Origin: an uncultured Paracoccaceae bacterium
GTDB taxonomy: Bacteria; Bacteroidota; Bacteroidia; Flavobacteriales; Flavobacteriaceae
Length of the DNA: 64,000 bases
Direction of reading: 5' to 3'
Assembly: GCA_943788135.1 (NCBI GenBank)
Contig: CALSPC010000007.1
Span: forward strand, 186,001-250,000
Both the position numbers and the translations under genes were made by a program. Positions 9,920 to 21,474 of this stretch are shown here, in pieces (the first letter of the stretch is position 1; the number at the start of each line of letters is the position of its first letter). The notes under the pieces were generated by a model. That model was not told where the DNA came from. It saw nothing but the letters and a program-made list of their open reading frames with translations, and ran no database searches.

Positions 9920-10981
9920 TTATATTTTTAATAAAAAATCAACAGTATCGACACCATCCGCATAATCTTCTAATAGAGGGGTTTGTGTACTTCCAAATGG
10001 AAGGTGTTCTTTTGACAACGAATCAGATACAATACATTGAATTTTATCGGCATCAGAATTTAAGGTTTCTGTTAAAGCTTCAAGAGATTCATAATGTTCA
10101 TAGAATAGTGTGGCGATAGGAGAGGCGTAGCTTGGATCTTCTTTGAGCATTAAAAATCCATTTTCTAGCATTTTAAATTCACTCATTAAATAGACTGCTT
10201 TATTATAGTCGTAATTATTGGCATATTTTGCGCCTTCAATAATAGGATGCCAGTGATACATAGCTTCAAAAAAGGCGTCAAAATTATAATTTTTTGGTAC
10301 AAACAGTTTTGAAACACTTCGGCAACCTAAGCCATAATACTGAAAAACATCATTGGATAGTTTTATTAAATCGGCTTTAGTTTCATTGCCCGTTAAGATG
10401 GCGATTGAATTCCTGTTTTTACGTATTATAGAAGGTTTATCCTTGAAGTAATATTCAAAATACCGTGCAGTATTGTCACTTCCCGTAGCAATAACAGCGT
10501 CAAAATCCTCAAGTTTTTGTTCCAAAAATGTAACGGTTTCTTTTAGCTCTGGAGCAACTTTAGTCAAATACAACACTAAAAACGGTAAAAGGTGTTTGTC
10601 GTTAGACGACTGTTTAATGATAATTTTATGATTACAAATCAATGCACATAAAAAATCATGAAAGCCAACCAAAGGAATGTTACCCGCCATAATGATGGCT
10701 ACTTTTTTTTGTGTAATTGAATTTAGTGCATATTTCGATGTCCACTTATCTAGTGTTTCTGTCGTGAGTAGTTTTGCCCAATTTTCTATGGCATAGAGAA
10801 TATTCGCTTCTGAAAACCATCCATTGTGTTCTTTAGATAGTTTTATTTGATGCTTAAATCCATCAAAAAATAAATCATTCAAAAGAACAGATTCGTTTTT
10901 TTGAGTTGATTTTATAGTGAATTGACTTAAAAATCGCCCCAATTCATTTAAAGCCTTAATTGTAATTGTTTTGTGATCCAT
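9920..10981 (-). CDS. LuxC-like acyl-CoA reductase
   Basis: Acyl-CoA reductase-like sequence (VAIIMAGNIPLVGFHDFLCALICNHKIIIKQSS, GLGCRSVSKLFVP). Confidence 0.8.
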   Translation of the reverse strand: MDHKTITIKALNELGRFLSQFTIKSTQKNESVLLNDLFFDGFKHQIKLSKEHNGWFSEANILYAIENWAKLLTTETLDKWTSKYALNSITQKKVAIIMAGNIPLVGFHDFLCALICNHKIIIKQSSNDKHLLPFLVLYLTKVAPELKETVTFLEQKLEDFDAVIATGSDNTARYFEYYFKDKPSIIRKNRNSIAILTGNETKADLIKLSNDVFQYYGLGCRSVSKLFVPKNYNFDAFFEAMYHWHPIIEGAKYANNYDYNKAVYLMSEFKMLENGFLMLKEDPSYASPIATLFYEHYESLEALTETLNSDADKIQCIVSDSLSKEHLPFGSTQTPLLEDYADGVDTVDFLLKI

Positions 10982-11052
10982 TATTTGTGTAACCGCATTT
11001 TTGGAGTTATTTTTGCATGCAAATTTAAGTAATAAATACTCAAAATACAGCT

Positions 11053-11403
11053 ATGGCGATTATTATAACTGACGAATGTATCAATTGTGGGGCTTGCGAG
11101 CCTGAATGTCCAAATACAGCAATTTATGAAGGTGCTGATGATTGGCGTTATAAAGATGGAACCAGTCTTGAAGGCGATTTAGTGTTAACAGACGGTAAGC
11201 AAGTCAATGCAGATGCGGCTCAAACGCCTATCAGCGATGAACTTTATTATATAGTTCCAGATAAATGTACGGAATGTGTTGGGTTTCATGAAGAACCACA
11301 ATGTGCTGCGGTTTGTCCTGTGGACTGTTGTGTTCCCGACGAGGATAATGTCGAAACAGAAGAAGTGTTGTTAGGAAAGCAACGCTTTATGCATCCTGAA
11401 TAA
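11053..11403 (+). CDS. 4Fe-4S dicluster ferredoxin
   Basis: [16 protein letters not shown] and [22 protein letters not shown] clusters. Confidence 0.95.
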   Translation: MAIIITDECINCGACEPECPNTAIYEGADDWRYKDGTSLEGDLVLTDGKQVNADAAQTPISDELYYIVPDKCTECVGFHEEPQCAAVCPVDCCVPDEDNVETEEVLLGKQRFMHPE

Positions 11404-11428
11404 TTTTTAACACTACTTTTAGTAAATA

Positions 11429-11457
11429 AAAAAGCCACGCAAATTGCGTGGCTTTTT
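11429..11457. terminator. Bidirectional terminator between convergent ferredoxin and TonB receptor genes
   Basis: aaaaagccacgcaa-a-ttgcgtggcttttt inverted repeat with flanking A/T tracts. Confidence 0.88.
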
Positions 11458-11481
11458 CGTATGTTTCAATCTAGCTTGTTA

Positions 11482-14253
11482 TTAGAACTTGTAGTTTAAC
11501 GATAAGTTAAACATTGTACCTAATTGGCTAAAGTGGTAACCATCGTAAGTCATTTGAGAATAACGTTGGTTAAAAGTGATTAAGTTAGATTGTTCTTGGA
11601 TCGCAGTGATTCCATAAGAATTTAATGATGTATCATCAATCATAGCTTGACCGTTAACATTTTCAGCTTTGAATTCCCATTCTGGAAGCACATTAAACAA
11701 GTTGTTAATGTTTAAAGCAATCGTTAATTTGTCAGTTGCATTAAAGTTAATTGCAAGATCCGTTACAATACTAGGAGTAAACTCAGTTCTTAAGTCAGAA
11801 CTCATTCCTTGTTGCTTGAACGTTGTTTTACCAAAATACGTATTATTTAAATTCCATCCGAATTTTCCAATTTCGTAGTTAGCGCCTAAGATCCACTTTG
11901 TTTCTGGACGAGATGTAAAGAATAAAGCTTCTTGAGTAGCATTAACTACAGACTGTCCAGCATTTGATACAAGTGCAATATCTTTTACAGCACCATCTCT
12001 TTCGTTTTGGATGGTATAGTTTCCAGATAAATTAAGATCTAATACACCAGAACCTAAGTTGATATCTTTTTGGCTAATTACAACATCAAGACCAGAAGTT
12101 CTTGTGTCTAATGCGTTAGAGAAATAACTAACATCACTCAAGTTATTTTGAGTCAGTAACTGATCTAATGGATTTGCAGCATTACCTGTCGCTCCGATTT
12201 CAGATCCTAATACAATACGGTCTTCAACTGCAATGTTGTAGTAATCCACTGTAAAGCTTAAAGTATTAGTTAATTTACCACCTAAACCAATTGTAAAGTT
12301 ATTAGAGGTTTCAGCATCTAATTCTTCAATACCTAAAAGTTTGGCTTGTGTAGATACATTGTTAATTAAACCACCAACTTGAATTCCTTGTCCAGGCACA
12401 AAGCTATACTGTGCTTTTTGCGTATAAATCTGGTGTAGGGTAGGTGCTCTAAATCCTGAAGATACAGAAGCTCTAGCCGTAATCTTATCAGATAGCTTCA
12501 TACGAGAACTTAACTTATAAACGAATGTGTTACCGAAATCAGAATAGTTTTCTGCTCTAACTGTACCGCTTAATAAGAAAGCCTCCGTTACATCATAGTC
12601 TAAAGAGAAATACCCTCCAAAGTTATAACGGTTAAATTTACCAGAATTTTCTGGGCTATTTCCTGCAAATGAATCGGCTCCACCACCATCGTAAGATGCT
12701 AATTCACCTTCAATCACTTCAAATGTTTCGTTTCTAAACTCAGCACCCATACCTATGCTTACTTTGTCAGATACAATTCTATTGATATCAATGTTTCCTA
12801 CGTTATGAGAAAAACGTGTTCCACCCGGATCAAAAGATTGCTGACTGTTTGCTTGGTATAAAGGAGTCGCTTCAAAAGTACCAGTAGCGTCATTATAAGA
12901 TACGCCATAAACAGCATTTCTGTTATGAGAATCATTTACTTTATACGTTTGTGTGTTTCCACCAGTTGTAAAACTTAAATCTACATTCCAGTCGTTTACT
13001 TTAGTTTTGATTCCAACAGTAGCGTTGTAATCGTTTAATAAACCTTCGAAAGTTGGTACATAACCATCATATCCTCCAGCTGTATTAGGGTTATCTCCAG
13101 GGAAAAAGTCAGCTAAATATGGAAATGCATCAGCAGTTCTCCAGTAAGGCGTTCTGTAGTTTGCAAAAGAATTTACTTTCTTATACACATAAGCTGCGTT
13201 AAAATACAGTTCTGTATCGTCAGAAAGATCATATCCACCATTGACTAAGAATTTAGACGCTGCAGTTTCAGGTGATCCGTTGATGTTATTAGCATCTGGA
13301 TTACGAGATAAAAATTCTTCTACCTCAGCTAAGTTAGCTCCAAAATCATTTGCTTCACCAGCAGCACTAACAGTTCCTGGTCTATTTGCGTTATTTAATT
13401 TAGACATATCAACAGTATAGTTAATAAACCCTTTATCGTCTCCGATTGTTGTTCCGTTATTTACACTAACGCCTAACATCTCACCATCGCCTTCACCAGT
13501 AATTCCAGTTCTCAATGTTACTGATCCGTCAGCTACGTTATCTTTTAAAATGATGTTCATTACACCCGCAATCGCATCCGATCCGTATTGTGCAGATGCA
13601 CCATCACGAAGAATTTCAACACGCTTAATCGCATCTGTTGGAATTGCAGAAATGTCAGCACCTGTTTCACCACGACCTGGAGAGGTTTGTGTGTACAGTA
13701 ATGCACTTAGGTTTTTACGTTTTCCATTAATAAGTATTAATGTTCTACTAGGTCCCATATTTCTTATTTCATAAGGATCTAATAAAGAAGTCGCATCATT
13801 AACAGGTGTTTGAACGGTGTTAAATGATGGAATTCTGTACTGTAATGCTTTATCAAATGTCGCTTGACCTGTTGTTGAAAGTTCTTTTGATTGAAGAACA
13901 TCCACAGGAAGTGGCGAATCTGCATTACTTCTTGGCGCTGTACGCGATCCTACTAAAATCACTTCATCTAATGATGAACCTTCTTGTAGTGATACGTTCA
14001 CGACCGATTGATTGGCTACAGCAACTTCTTGAGTTTCGTATCCGACATAACTAAACACAAGTGTTGCATCAGAAGCAGCACTAATTTGATAGTTCCCATC
14101 AAAATCAGAAATTGCGCCGTTGCTTGTGCCCTTTTCGACGACATTTACTCCAGTAATAGGAGCGCCATCTGCTCCTGTAACCGTTCCGGTAACCTGAGCC
14201 ATTGCAAAATTGACACTAGCAAAAGCTAGCATCAGGATGTAAATTTTTTTCAT
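11482..14253 (-). CDS. TonB-dependent outer-membrane receptor with CarboxypepD_reg-like N-terminal domain
   Basis: Signal peptide; GTVTGADGAPITGVNVVEKGTSNGAISDFDGNYQI; plug domain IRNMGPSRTLILINGKR..IKRVEILRDGASAQYGSDAIAGVMNI; C-terminal beta-barrel. Confidence 0.93.
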   Translation of the reverse strand: MKKIYILMLAFASVNFAMAQVTGTVTGADGAPITGVNVVEKGTSNGAISDFDGNYQISAASDATLVFSYVGYETQEVAVANQSVVNVSLQEGSSLDEVILVGSRTAPRSNADSPLPVDVLQSKELSTTGQATFDKALQYRIPSFNTVQTPVNDATSLLDPYEIRNMGPSRTLILINGKRKNLSALLYTQTSPGRGETGADISAIPTDAIKRVEILRDGASAQYGSDAIAGVMNIILKDNVADGSVTLRTGITGEGDGEMLGVSVNNGTTIGDDKGFINYTVDMSKLNNANRPGTVSAAGEANDFGANLAEVEEFLSRNPDANNINGSPETAASKFLVNGGYDLSDDTELYFNAAYVYKKVNSFANYRTPYWRTADAFPYLADFFPGDNPNTAGGYDGYVPTFEGLLNDYNATVGIKTKVNDWNVDLSFTTGGNTQTYKVNDSHNRNAVYGVSYNDATGTFEATPLYQANSQQSFDPGGTRFSHNVGNIDINRIVSDKVSIGMGAEFRNETFEVIEGELASYDGGGADSFAGNSPENSGKFNRYNFGGYFSLDYDVTEAFLLSGTVRAENYSDFGNTFVYKLSSRMKLSDKITARASVSSGFRAPTLHQIYTQKAQYSFVPGQGIQVGGLINNVSTQAKLLGIEELDAETSNNFTIGLGGKLTNTLSFTVDYYNIAVEDRIVLGSEIGATGNAANPLDQLLTQNNLSDVSYFSNALDTRTSGLDVVISQKDINLGSGVLDLNLSGNYTIQNERDGAVKDIALVSNAGQSVVNATQEALFFTSRPETKWILGANYEIGKFGWNLNNTYFGKTTFKQQGMSSDLRTEFTPSIVTDLAINFNATDKLTIALNINNLFNVLPEWEFKAENVNGQAMIDDTSLNSYGITAIQEQSNLITFNQRYSQMTYDGYHFSQLGTMFNLSLNYKF

Positions 14254-14593
14254 TTGTTTTAGTTTGTTTGATTAATTAAAGTTAATAATAAACAAATATA
14301 ATTTAATTAATTTAACAATTCTTCAATATATAGATAAGATTTTAATTAAATTTATTATTTTTTATCTGTAATTTTATAAAATTCTGAAAATAAATTGAAT
14401 TATTAATGTAGAGTATTAAATTAAAATAATTAAACATTATCATAAATAACTAAACTAATTATGAGGTTGATTTTATAATTATGATAAAAAAGTAAAACCG
14501 TATTTAATTTAATATTCACAGTTTTTAACTTAAAAATTAGGGAGTGTAAAATGTGGATTTAAATAATTACATTTGCAGTCAAATTTTTAAGAT

Positions 14594-15688
14594 ATGAAAG
14601 CAGGTATTGTTGGATTACCAAACGTTGGGAAATCGACTCTTTTCAATTGTTTGTCAAATGCGAAAGCACAAAGTGCTAATTTTCCATTTTGTACAATTGA
14701 ACCTAACATAGGCGTCGTAAACGTTCCTGATCCGCGGTTATCAAAATTAGAAGACCTTGTAAATCCAGAAAAAGTAATCCCCGCAACCGTTGAAATTGTA
14801 GATATCGCAGGCTTGGTAAAAGGCGCTAGTAAGGGCGAAGGTTTAGGGAATCAATTTCTTGCTAATATTCGGGAAACAGATGCTATTCTTCATGTATTGC
14901 GTTGTTTTGATGACAATAACATTATACACGTAGATGGTAATGTAGACCCTATTAGAGATAAAGAAACTATCGATATGGAACTTCAGTTGAAAGACTTGGA
15001 GACCACAGAAAAAAAATTAGAAAAAGTAAAACGAGCTTCTAGAACAGGAAATAAGGATGCCCAAAAAGAGGAAGTGATTCTTGTAAAAATTAAAGAAAGC
15101 CTCGAAGCTGGGATATCTATTCGAGCTATAGAATTTTCAGAAGATGATTATTTGGAATTCGTAAAACCATTACAATTTATAACTGACAAGCCTGTGCTGT
15201 ATGTATGTAATGTCGATGAAGCCTCAGCGGTTTCAGGAAATGCTTATGTCGATTTAGTCAAAGCCAAGGTTGCTCATGAAAATGCTGAAGTATTGGTTCT
15301 TGCTGTTGGAACTGAGGCTGATATCAATGAATTAGATGATTATGACGAACGCCAACTTTTCCTTCAGGATATTGGATTAGATGAGCCAGGTTCTGCAAAA
15401 CTCATTCGTTCCGCTTATAAATTATTGACCCTTCAAACCTACTTTACAGCAGGTGTCAAGGAAGTCCGTGCATGGACCATTAATATCGGAAGCTCTGCAC
15501 CACAAGCTGCTGGCGTGATTCATACTGATTTTGAAAAAGGGTTTATTCGCGCTGAAGTGATTGCTTATGAAGATTTTGAAAATTTTGGATCGGAAGCAAA
15601 AGTTAAAGAAGCAGGAAAAATGCGTGTAGAGGGCAAAAATTACACAGTAAAAGATGGTGATGTCATGCATTTTCTGTTTAATGTCTAA
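14594..15688 (+). CDS. ychF: Redox-regulated ATPase YchF (Obg-like)
   Basis: MKAGIVGLPNVGKSTLFNCLSNA; C-terminal DGDVMHFLFNV. Confidence 0.97.
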   Translation: MKAGIVGLPNVGKSTLFNCLSNAKAQSANFPFCTIEPNIGVVNVPDPRLSKLEDLVNPEKVIPATVEIVDIAGLVKGASKGEGLGNQFLANIRETDAILHVLRCFDDNNIIHVDGNVDPIRDKETIDMELQLKDLETTEKKLEKVKRASRTGNKDAQKEEVILVKIKESLEAGISIRAIEFSEDDYLEFVKPLQFITDKPVLYVCNVDEASAVSGNAYVDLVKAKVAHENAEVLVLAVGTEADINELDDYDERQLFLQDIGLDEPGSAKLIRSAYKLLTLQTYFTAGVKEVRAWTINIGSSAPQAAGVIHTDFEKGFIRAEVIAYEDFENFGSEAKVKEAGKMRVEGKNYTVKDGDVMHFLFNV

Positions 15689-15712
15689 AAAATAGACGAC
15701 TAATAAATTGAT

Positions 15713-15746
15713 AGCCAATGTTCTCAACAGCATTGGCTTTTTTTTG
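15713..15746 (+). terminator. Intrinsic terminator after ychF
   Basis: agccaatg-ttctcaacag-cattggct followed by a T tract. Confidence 0.85.
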
Positions 15747-15821
15747 TTAATTAATTTGTGTTTTAAAGGTTTTATTTTTTGTGCTGATGTTCTATATTAG
15801 CGTTCTGTCAGAAAACACCTT

Positions 15822-17684
15822 ATGGCTCAAAACACAGATTATACAGAAGACAATATTAGATCCCTCGATTGGAAGGAGCATATTCGCATGCGTCCTGGAA
15901 TGTATATTGGGAAACTAGGCGACGGATCTTCTGCTGATGATGGGATTTACATTTTATTAAAAGAAGTTTTAGACAACTCCATTGATGAATTTGTCATGGG
16001 GGCAGGCAAAACAATTGAAATATCGATCCAAGGCCCTAAAGTTATAGTACGCGATTATGGTCGTGGTATTCCTCTAGGTAAAGTTGTCGATGTTGTTTCA
16101 AAAATGAACACTGGTGGTAAATATGATTCTCGTGCCTTTAAGAAATCAGTAGGACTAAATGGTGTTGGTACCAAGGCGGTAAATGCGCTATCTTCATTTT
16201 TTAGAGTAGAATCGACTAGAGATGGCAAATCTGCTTCTGCAGAATTCGCATCAGGAGTCTTAAATCATCAAGATTTATTAGACGACACGACAAGACGAAA
16301 AGGAACTAAAGTCTCTTTTATTCCCGATGAAATTATATTTAAAAATTATAAATTTCGAAATGAATATGTCGCACGTATGCTCAAAAACTACGTGTATCTT
16401 AATCCAGGATTAACCATAGTATTTAATGGAGAAAAGTTTTTTAGTGAAAATGGTTTAAAAGATTTATTAGAAGACAATACCAATGCTGCTGACATGACTT
16501 ATCCAATTATTCATTTGAAGTCAACAGACATTGAAGTAGCTATTACACATAGTAAAACACAGTATAGCGAAGAATACCACTCTTTTGTTAATGGTCAGAA
16601 CACCACTCAAGGAGGAACACATTTAGCGGCTTTTAGAGAAGCATTTGTGCGAACTATTCGTGAGTTTTATGGTAAAAATTATGATGCTTCAGATATTAGA
16701 AAATCAATTATTTCTGCTATTGCTATAAAAGTGATGGAGCCTGTTTTTGAAAGTCAAACCAAAACAAAATTAGGATCGACAGATATGGGCGGCGGTTTAC
16801 CTACGGTTCGAACGTTTATCAATGAGTTTTTAAAAACACAGCTTGACAATTTTTTACATAAAAATCCTGATACCGCAGAAGCCATTCAGCGAAAAATTCT
16901 ACAAGCCGAACGCGAACGTAAAGAGCTATCAGGCATTCGTAAAATTGCTAGAGATCGTGCAAAAAAATCGAGCTTACATAACAAGAAACTTAGAGATTGC
17001 CGTGTACATTTTGGAGACATCAAAAATGGACGTAATCTAGAATCGACCCTTTTTATCACTGAGGGAGATTCTGCATCTGGTAGCATCACTAAATCTAGAG
17101 ATGTTAATACTCAAGCGGTTTTTAGTTTAAAAGGAAAGCCTCTAAATTGTTATGGACTCACTAAAAAGATTGTGTACGAAAATGAAGAATTTAATCTTCT
17201 TCAAGCAGCCTTAAACATAGAGGAGTCTATAGAAGATCTGCGTTACAATAATATTGTCATCGCCACAGATGCCGATGTTGATGGAATGCACATTCGTTTA
17301 TTATTGATCACGTTTTTCCTTCAATTTTTCCCAGAAATTATAAAAGAAGGGCATTTATATATTTTACAAACCCCATTATTTAGAGTGCGTAATAAAAAAG
17401 AAACCATCTACTGCTATTCTGAACAGGAACGTAAAGATGCGGTTTTGAAATTAAAGCCAAAACCAGAAATCACCCGATTTAAGGGGCTTGGTGAAATCTC
17501 TCCTAATGAATTTAAATATTTTATTGGCGAAAACATTAGGCTTGACCCAGTCATGTTAGATTCAGATATGACCATAGAATCGTTACTTCAGTTTTACATG
17601 GGCAAAAACACGCCAGATCGTCAAAAATTTATTATAGAAAACCTAAAAGTAGAACTTGATATTATCGAAGAAGAAGTAGTATGA
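15822..17684 (+). CDS. parE: DNA topoisomerase IV subunit B (type IIA topoisomerase)
   Basis: GHKL ATPase [21 protein letters not shown] toprim motif, [13 protein letters not shown]. Confidence 0.92.
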   Translation: MAQNTDYTEDNIRSLDWKEHIRMRPGMYIGKLGDGSSADDGIYILLKEVLDNSIDEFVMGAGKTIEISIQGPKVIVRDYGRGIPLGKVVDVVSKMNTGGKYDSRAFKKSVGLNGVGTKAVNALSSFFRVESTRDGKSASAEFASGVLNHQDLLDDTTRRKGTKVSFIPDEIIFKNYKFRNEYVARMLKNYVYLNPGLTIVFNGEKFFSENGLKDLLEDNTNAADMTYPIIHLKSTDIEVAITHSKTQYSEEYHSFVNGQNTTQGGTHLAAFREAFVRTIREFYGKNYDASDIRKSIISAIAIKVMEPVFESQTKTKLGSTDMGGGLPTVRTFINEFLKTQLDNFLHKNPDTAEAIQRKILQAERERKELSGIRKIARDRAKKSSLHNKKLRDCRVHFGDIKNGRNLESTLFITEGDSASGSITKSRDVNTQAVFSLKGKPLNCYGLTKKIVYENEEFNLLQAALNIEESIEDLRYNNIVIATDADVDGMHIRLLLITFFLQFFPEIIKEGHLYILQTPLFRVRNKKETIYCYSEQERKDAVLKLKPKPEITRFKGLGEISPNEFKYFIGENIRLDPVMLDSDMTIESLLQFYMGKNTPDRQKFIIENLKVELDIIEEEVV

Positions 17685-20386
17685 TAGAAGAAAACGATGA
17701 TATAATCAATGACCCAATAGACAATCAAGAAACCATTACTCGAGTTACGGGAATGTTTAAAGATTGGTTTTTAGACTATGCTTCCTACGTTATTTTAGAA
17801 CGTGCAGTACCTGCTATCGAAGACGGATTTAAACCTGTTCAACGTCGAATTTTACATTCGATGAAAGATTTGGATGATGGCCGTTATAATAAGGTTGCCA
17901 ATATTGTTGGCCATACTATGCAATATCATCCTCACGGAGATGCAAGTATTGCCGATGCAATGGTTCAAATTGGTCAAAAAGATTTATTGATTGATGCTCA
18001 AGGGAACTGGGGAAACGTTCTAACTGGAGATAGAGCTGCAGCCTCAAGATATATTGAAGCCCGACTCTCTAAATTTGCTTTGGACGTTGTTTTTAATCCC
18101 AAAATTACAGAATGGCAAGCGTCTTATGATGGGCGTCGTAAAGAACCAATTAATCTTCCTGTAATGTTTCCATTACTGTTAGCACAAGGCGCAGAAGGGA
18201 TAGCAGTGGGCTTATCGACAAAAGTATTGCCTCATAATTTTATTGAACTTATTGAGGGATCTATAAAACATCTTCAAGGAAAACGATTTACTATTCTTCC
18301 TGATTTTGCAACCGGAGGTGTTGCTGATTTCAATAATTATAATGATGGATTAAGAGGAGGGAGAGTACGATGTAGAGCTAAAATTTCTCAGCTTAATAAA
18401 AATACACTGGTGATCACAGAAGTTCCTTATGGAACTACAACATCTTCATTGATTGATTCGATTCTTAAAGCAAATGAGAAAAGTAAAATTAGAATCAAAA
18501 AAATTGAAGACAATACTGCTGCTGAAGTTGAAATATTAGTTCACTTACCCGCCGGAATTTCCCCGGATAAAACGATAGACGCTTTATTTGCATTTACTTC
18601 CTGTGAAACTTCTATTTCTCCATTAGGTTGTGTAATTGAAGACAACAAGCCTTTATTTATAGGGGTAACCGAAATGTTGAAACGCTCAACGGATCATACG
18701 GTTGATTTATTAAAACAAGAATTAGAAATTAAGTTAGGAGAGTTTGAAGAGCAATGGCATTTTGCTTCTTTAGAACGTATCTTCATACAAAACAGAATTT
18801 ATCGCGATATCGAAGAAGAAGAAACCTGGCCTGGCGTTATAAATGCTATTGACAAAGGACTTCAACCGCACATCAAACATTTAAAGCGTCCAATTACTGA
18901 AGAGGATATTACGCGATTAACTGAAATAAGAATTAAGAGAATCTCTAAGTTTGATATCGATAAAGCACAACAGAAAATTGATGCTTTAGAAGATCAAATT
19001 GCAGAAACCAAAGGATTTTTAGCAAATCTTATCGCCTATGCTATAGCTTATTTTAAACGTTTAAAATCAGAATATGGCGAAGGGAAAGAACGTAAAACTG
19101 AAATAAAAACGTTTGGAGATGTTGATGCTACCAAAGTCATTATTAGAAACACCAAACTCTATGTCAATAGAGAAGAAGGGTTTGTTGGTACAGGGCTAAA
19201 ACGGGATGAATACGTTTGTGATTGTAGTGATATTGATGATCTTATTGTATTCACACAAGACGGTAAACTGATGATTACAAAAGTCGGCACTAAAACGTTT
19301 ATAGGGAAGGGGATCATTCATGTCGCCGTGTTTAAGAAAAAAGATAAACGTACCATCTATAATATGATTTATAAAGATGGAAAAGGGGGGCCTTCTTACA
19401 TCAAGCGTTTTGCGGTAACAGGAGTCACAAGAGATAAAGAATATGATTTAACCAACGGAAATGCCAATTCTAATGTGTTATATTTTTCTGCCAATCCAAA
19501 TGGCGAAGGTGAAGTCGTTTCTGTCTTATTACGTCAAGTAGGAAGTGTTAAAAAATTGAAATGGGATATTGATTTTGCTGATATTATTATAAAAGGACGC
19601 GTTTCAAAAGGGAATTTGGTAACCAAACATGCGGTAAAACGCATAGAACTTAAAGAAAAAGGTGTAAGCACCCTAAAACCTAGAAAAATTTGGTTTGATG
19701 ATACTATTCAGCGTTTAAACGTCGATGGTCGTGGGGAACTCGTAGGCGAATTTAGAGGTGAGGACCGTATATTGGTGATCACGCAAAGTGGAATTGCTAA
19801 AACAATTATCCCTGAAATTACAGCACATTTCGAGGAAGACATGATCGTCTTAGAAAAATGGGTTCCAAACAAACCACTATCAGCAATTTATTTTGATGGC
19901 GCTAAAGAAAAGTACTACGTAAAACGTTTTATGATTGAAAACGAAAACAGAGAAGATGTTTTTATTTCGGATCATGCGTCGAGTACTCTAGAATTAGTAT
20001 CCACGGATTGGCGTCCTGTAGTGAAACTATCGTTTGCAAAAGACAGGGGAAAAGCCCGACGCGAAGATCAAACTATTGATATTGAGCAATTTATTAGTGT
20101 TAAAGGAGTCTCAGCGTTAGGCAACCAATTAACCAAGCTAAAAATTAATCAAATTGACTTAATGGAACCACTACCATTTGAAGAGCCAAAAGAAACCCCA
20201 GCAGATGATATTCAAGTTGTTGATGAAGAAATTATAACTAAAACTGAAACTAATCCATCACTTGAAACTGTTGAAGATTCAGAACATTCGAATGAAAATC
20301 TGACCTCAGAAGATAGTCCTATTAAACCTGATTCTACACAATCAAATCAAGATGGAGATAATGAAGGTCAGATCACTTTATTTTAA
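17681..20386 (+). CDS. parC: DNA topoisomerase IV subunit A
   Basis: [26 protein letters not shown], catalytic [10 protein letters not shown]; 4-nt overlap with upstream parE. Confidence 0.92.
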   Translation: MIEENDDIINDPIDNQETITRVTGMFKDWFLDYASYVILERAVPAIEDGFKPVQRRILHSMKDLDDGRYNKVANIVGHTMQYHPHGDASIADAMVQIGQKDLLIDAQGNWGNVLTGDRAAASRYIEARLSKFALDVVFNPKITEWQASYDGRRKEPINLPVMFPLLLAQGAEGIAVGLSTKVLPHNFIELIEGSIKHLQGKRFTILPDFATGGVADFNNYNDGLRGGRVRCRAKISQLNKNTLVITEVPYGTTTSSLIDSILKANEKSKIRIKKIEDNTAAEVEILVHLPAGISPDKTIDALFAFTSCETSISPLGCVIEDNKPLFIGVTEMLKRSTDHTVDLLKQELEIKLGEFEEQWHFASLERIFIQNRIYRDIEEEETWPGVINAIDKGLQPHIKHLKRPITEEDITRLTEIRIKRISKFDIDKAQQKIDALEDQIAETKGFLANLIAYAIAYFKRLKSEYGEGKERKTEIKTFGDVDATKVIIRNTKLYVNREEGFVGTGLKRDEYVCDCSDIDDLIVFTQDGKLMITKVGTKTFIGKGIIHVAVFKKKDKRTIYNMIYKDGKGGPSYIKRFAVTGVTRDKEYDLTNGNANSNVLYFSANPNGEGEVVSVLLRQVGSVKKLKWDIDFADIIIKGRVSKGNLVTKHAVKRIELKEKGVSTLKPRKIWFDDTIQRLNVDGRGELVGEFRGEDRILVITQSGIAKTIIPEITAHFEEDMIVLEKWVPNKPLSAIYFDGAKEKYYVKRFMIENENREDVFISDHASSTLELVSTDWRPVVKLSFAKDRGKARREDQTIDIEQFISVKGVSALGNQLTKLKINQIDLMEPLPFEEPKETPADDIQVVDEEIITKTETNPSLETVEDSEHSNENLTSEDSPIKPDSTQSNQDGDNEGQITLF

Positions 20387-20754
20387 TTTAAGCGTTTAGC
20401 TACGCCCTTCTGTTTATTGGTGTCACCAACATAGCCGTATTCAAATTTGTAACCTTGTTGGGTTGTCGTTAGTATTTTAAGGTGGATATCCTTTTGTTCT
20501 GCACGATTCTTTGGGTTAAGTGTTTTAAATACCATTTCACAATCATTGATCCAACGCACACTTGTGGAATCAATTACTCCATTGAAGTCTTCAACTTGAA
20601 GATCTGAAGTTCTTGTAAATCTAGAGGTATATTGAACACCATCAATAGTAATTGAGCTCTCGAAAGTCCCAGTTTTAAAATCATTACAATTTCGCTCAAT
20701 TTGGTAACACCCGTTAAAAAACAGTATAACACTGCACATAAATACGTATCTCAT
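20383..20754 (-). CDS. Small putative lipoprotein
   Basis: Lipobox-like ILFFNGC; ORF ends overlapping the parC stop. Confidence 0.65.
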   Translation of the reverse strand: MRYVFMCSVILFFNGCYQIERNCNDFKTGTFESSITIDGVQYTSRFTRTSDLQVEDFNGVIDSTSVRWINDCEMVFKTLNPKNRAEQKDIHLKILTTTQQGYKFEYGYVGDTNKQKGVAKRLN

Positions 20755-20789
20755 ACTACAAACATACGAAAGAGATCTAGAAATCTTAG

Positions 20790-21182
20790 TTATTTAGAAT
20801 CATTCATTTCGTAATTTTTACAAGTACCGTCCTTATAAAAAATAATGATCCGTTCAATTGGAGCAGTCTCAGTAGGAATTTTAGTGTTTGGAGGTGTTGT
20901 ATGTATTGGAGTAGAGGCAGAGGTATTAGAAACTTCAACACGAGGAGTCGTGGATGTTTTATGAAAATCTCCTTCACCGCTAAGAAGCCATAAAAGATCA
21001 ATCTCAGGAAAAGCGTTTAACACTTTGGTTAGAAATTCAAGACTAGGTTTATTTCGTCCGCTTAATATGTGGGAAATGCTTGAACGTTGAACAGCGATAG
21101 TTTCTGCAAATGCAGAAGCCGACAAACTATAATAATCAAGAATTTTTTTGAGACGAGAACTGAAGTGGGTTGTGTTTATCAT
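20790..21182 (-). CDS. XRE-family (Cro/CI HTH) transcriptional regulator
   Basis: RLKKILDYYSLSASAFAETIAVQRSSISHILSGRNKPSLEFLTKVLNAFPEIDLLWLLSGEG helix-turn-helix. Confidence 0.88.
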   Translation of the reverse strand: MINTTHFSSRLKKILDYYSLSASAFAETIAVQRSSISHILSGRNKPSLEFLTKVLNAFPEIDLLWLLSGEGDFHKTSTTPRVEVSNTSASTPIHTTPPNTKIPTETAPIERIIIFYKDGTCKNYEMNDSK

Positions 21183-21183
21183 T

Positions 21184-21197
21184 GTTTACATATGTAG
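21184..21197. promoter_or_regulatory. Putative XRE operator O1 (GTTTACATATGTAG) abutting the XRE start codon
   Basis: Palindrome shared with O2-O4; 1 nt after the CAT start complement at 21180-21182. Confidence 0.65.
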
Positions 21198-21209
21198 AGT
21201 TAAGGAATA

Positions 21210-21224
21210 GTTTACAAATGTAAC
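21210..21224. promoter_or_regulatory. Putative XRE operator O2 (GTTTACAAATGTAAC) containing a minus-strand TACATTTG -7 box
   Basis: Palindrome match; CAAATGTA at 21215-21222 reads TACATTTG on the minus strand, matching Bacteroidetes TAnnTTTG. Confidence 0.65.
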
Positions 21225-21392
21225 ATATTGATAACTTTCATGCAAATATGAATGAAAATATAACAAATATTATTTAAACTATAACTTTATAAAAATACTT
21301 TAAAATAATGATTATAAGTAATTTAACTATATAATTATAGTTTTTCGATTTTAATGTTTACAACGCAGGGGTATGTCATGGATTTAACCGTA

Positions 21393-21400
21393 TACTTTTG
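21393..21400 (+). promoter_or_regulatory. Candidate -7 box TACTTTTG upstream of M14 carboxypeptidase
   Basis: Matches TAnnTTTG. Confidence 0.5.
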
Positions 21401-21422
21401 TAAATTATATGCCTGTTTTACT

Positions 21423-21437
21423 GTTTACATATGTAAA
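21423..21437. promoter_or_regulatory. Putative XRE operator O3 (GTTTACATATGTAAA)
   Basis: Near-perfect palindrome TTTACATATGTAAA, same motif as O1/O2/O4. Confidence 0.68.
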
Positions 21438-21446
21438 TATTAGAAT

Positions 21447-21461
21447 GTTTACATTTGTAAT
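21447..21461. promoter_or_regulatory. Putative XRE operator O4 (TGTTTACATTTGTAAT core) containing a plus-strand TACATTTG -7 box
   Basis: TACATTTG at 21450-21457, 18 nt before the ATG at 21475. Confidence 0.62.
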
Positions 21462-21474
21462 CTTAAAATTACAT

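Noticed and set aside
14254-14593. AT-rich inverted motifs TTATCATAA...TTATGATAA upstream of the TonB receptor
   Set aside because: Short, widely spaced and in very AT-rich sequence; likely by chance without comparative support.
15422-15733. 103-aa minus-strand ORF
   Set aside because: Antisense to the ychF 3' end and covers its terminator.
21325-21342. Hairpin AACTATA-taat-TATAGTT followed by a short T run, considered as a terminator
   Set aside because: Pure A/T stem, thermodynamically weak, in a divergent promoter region where a terminator is not expected.
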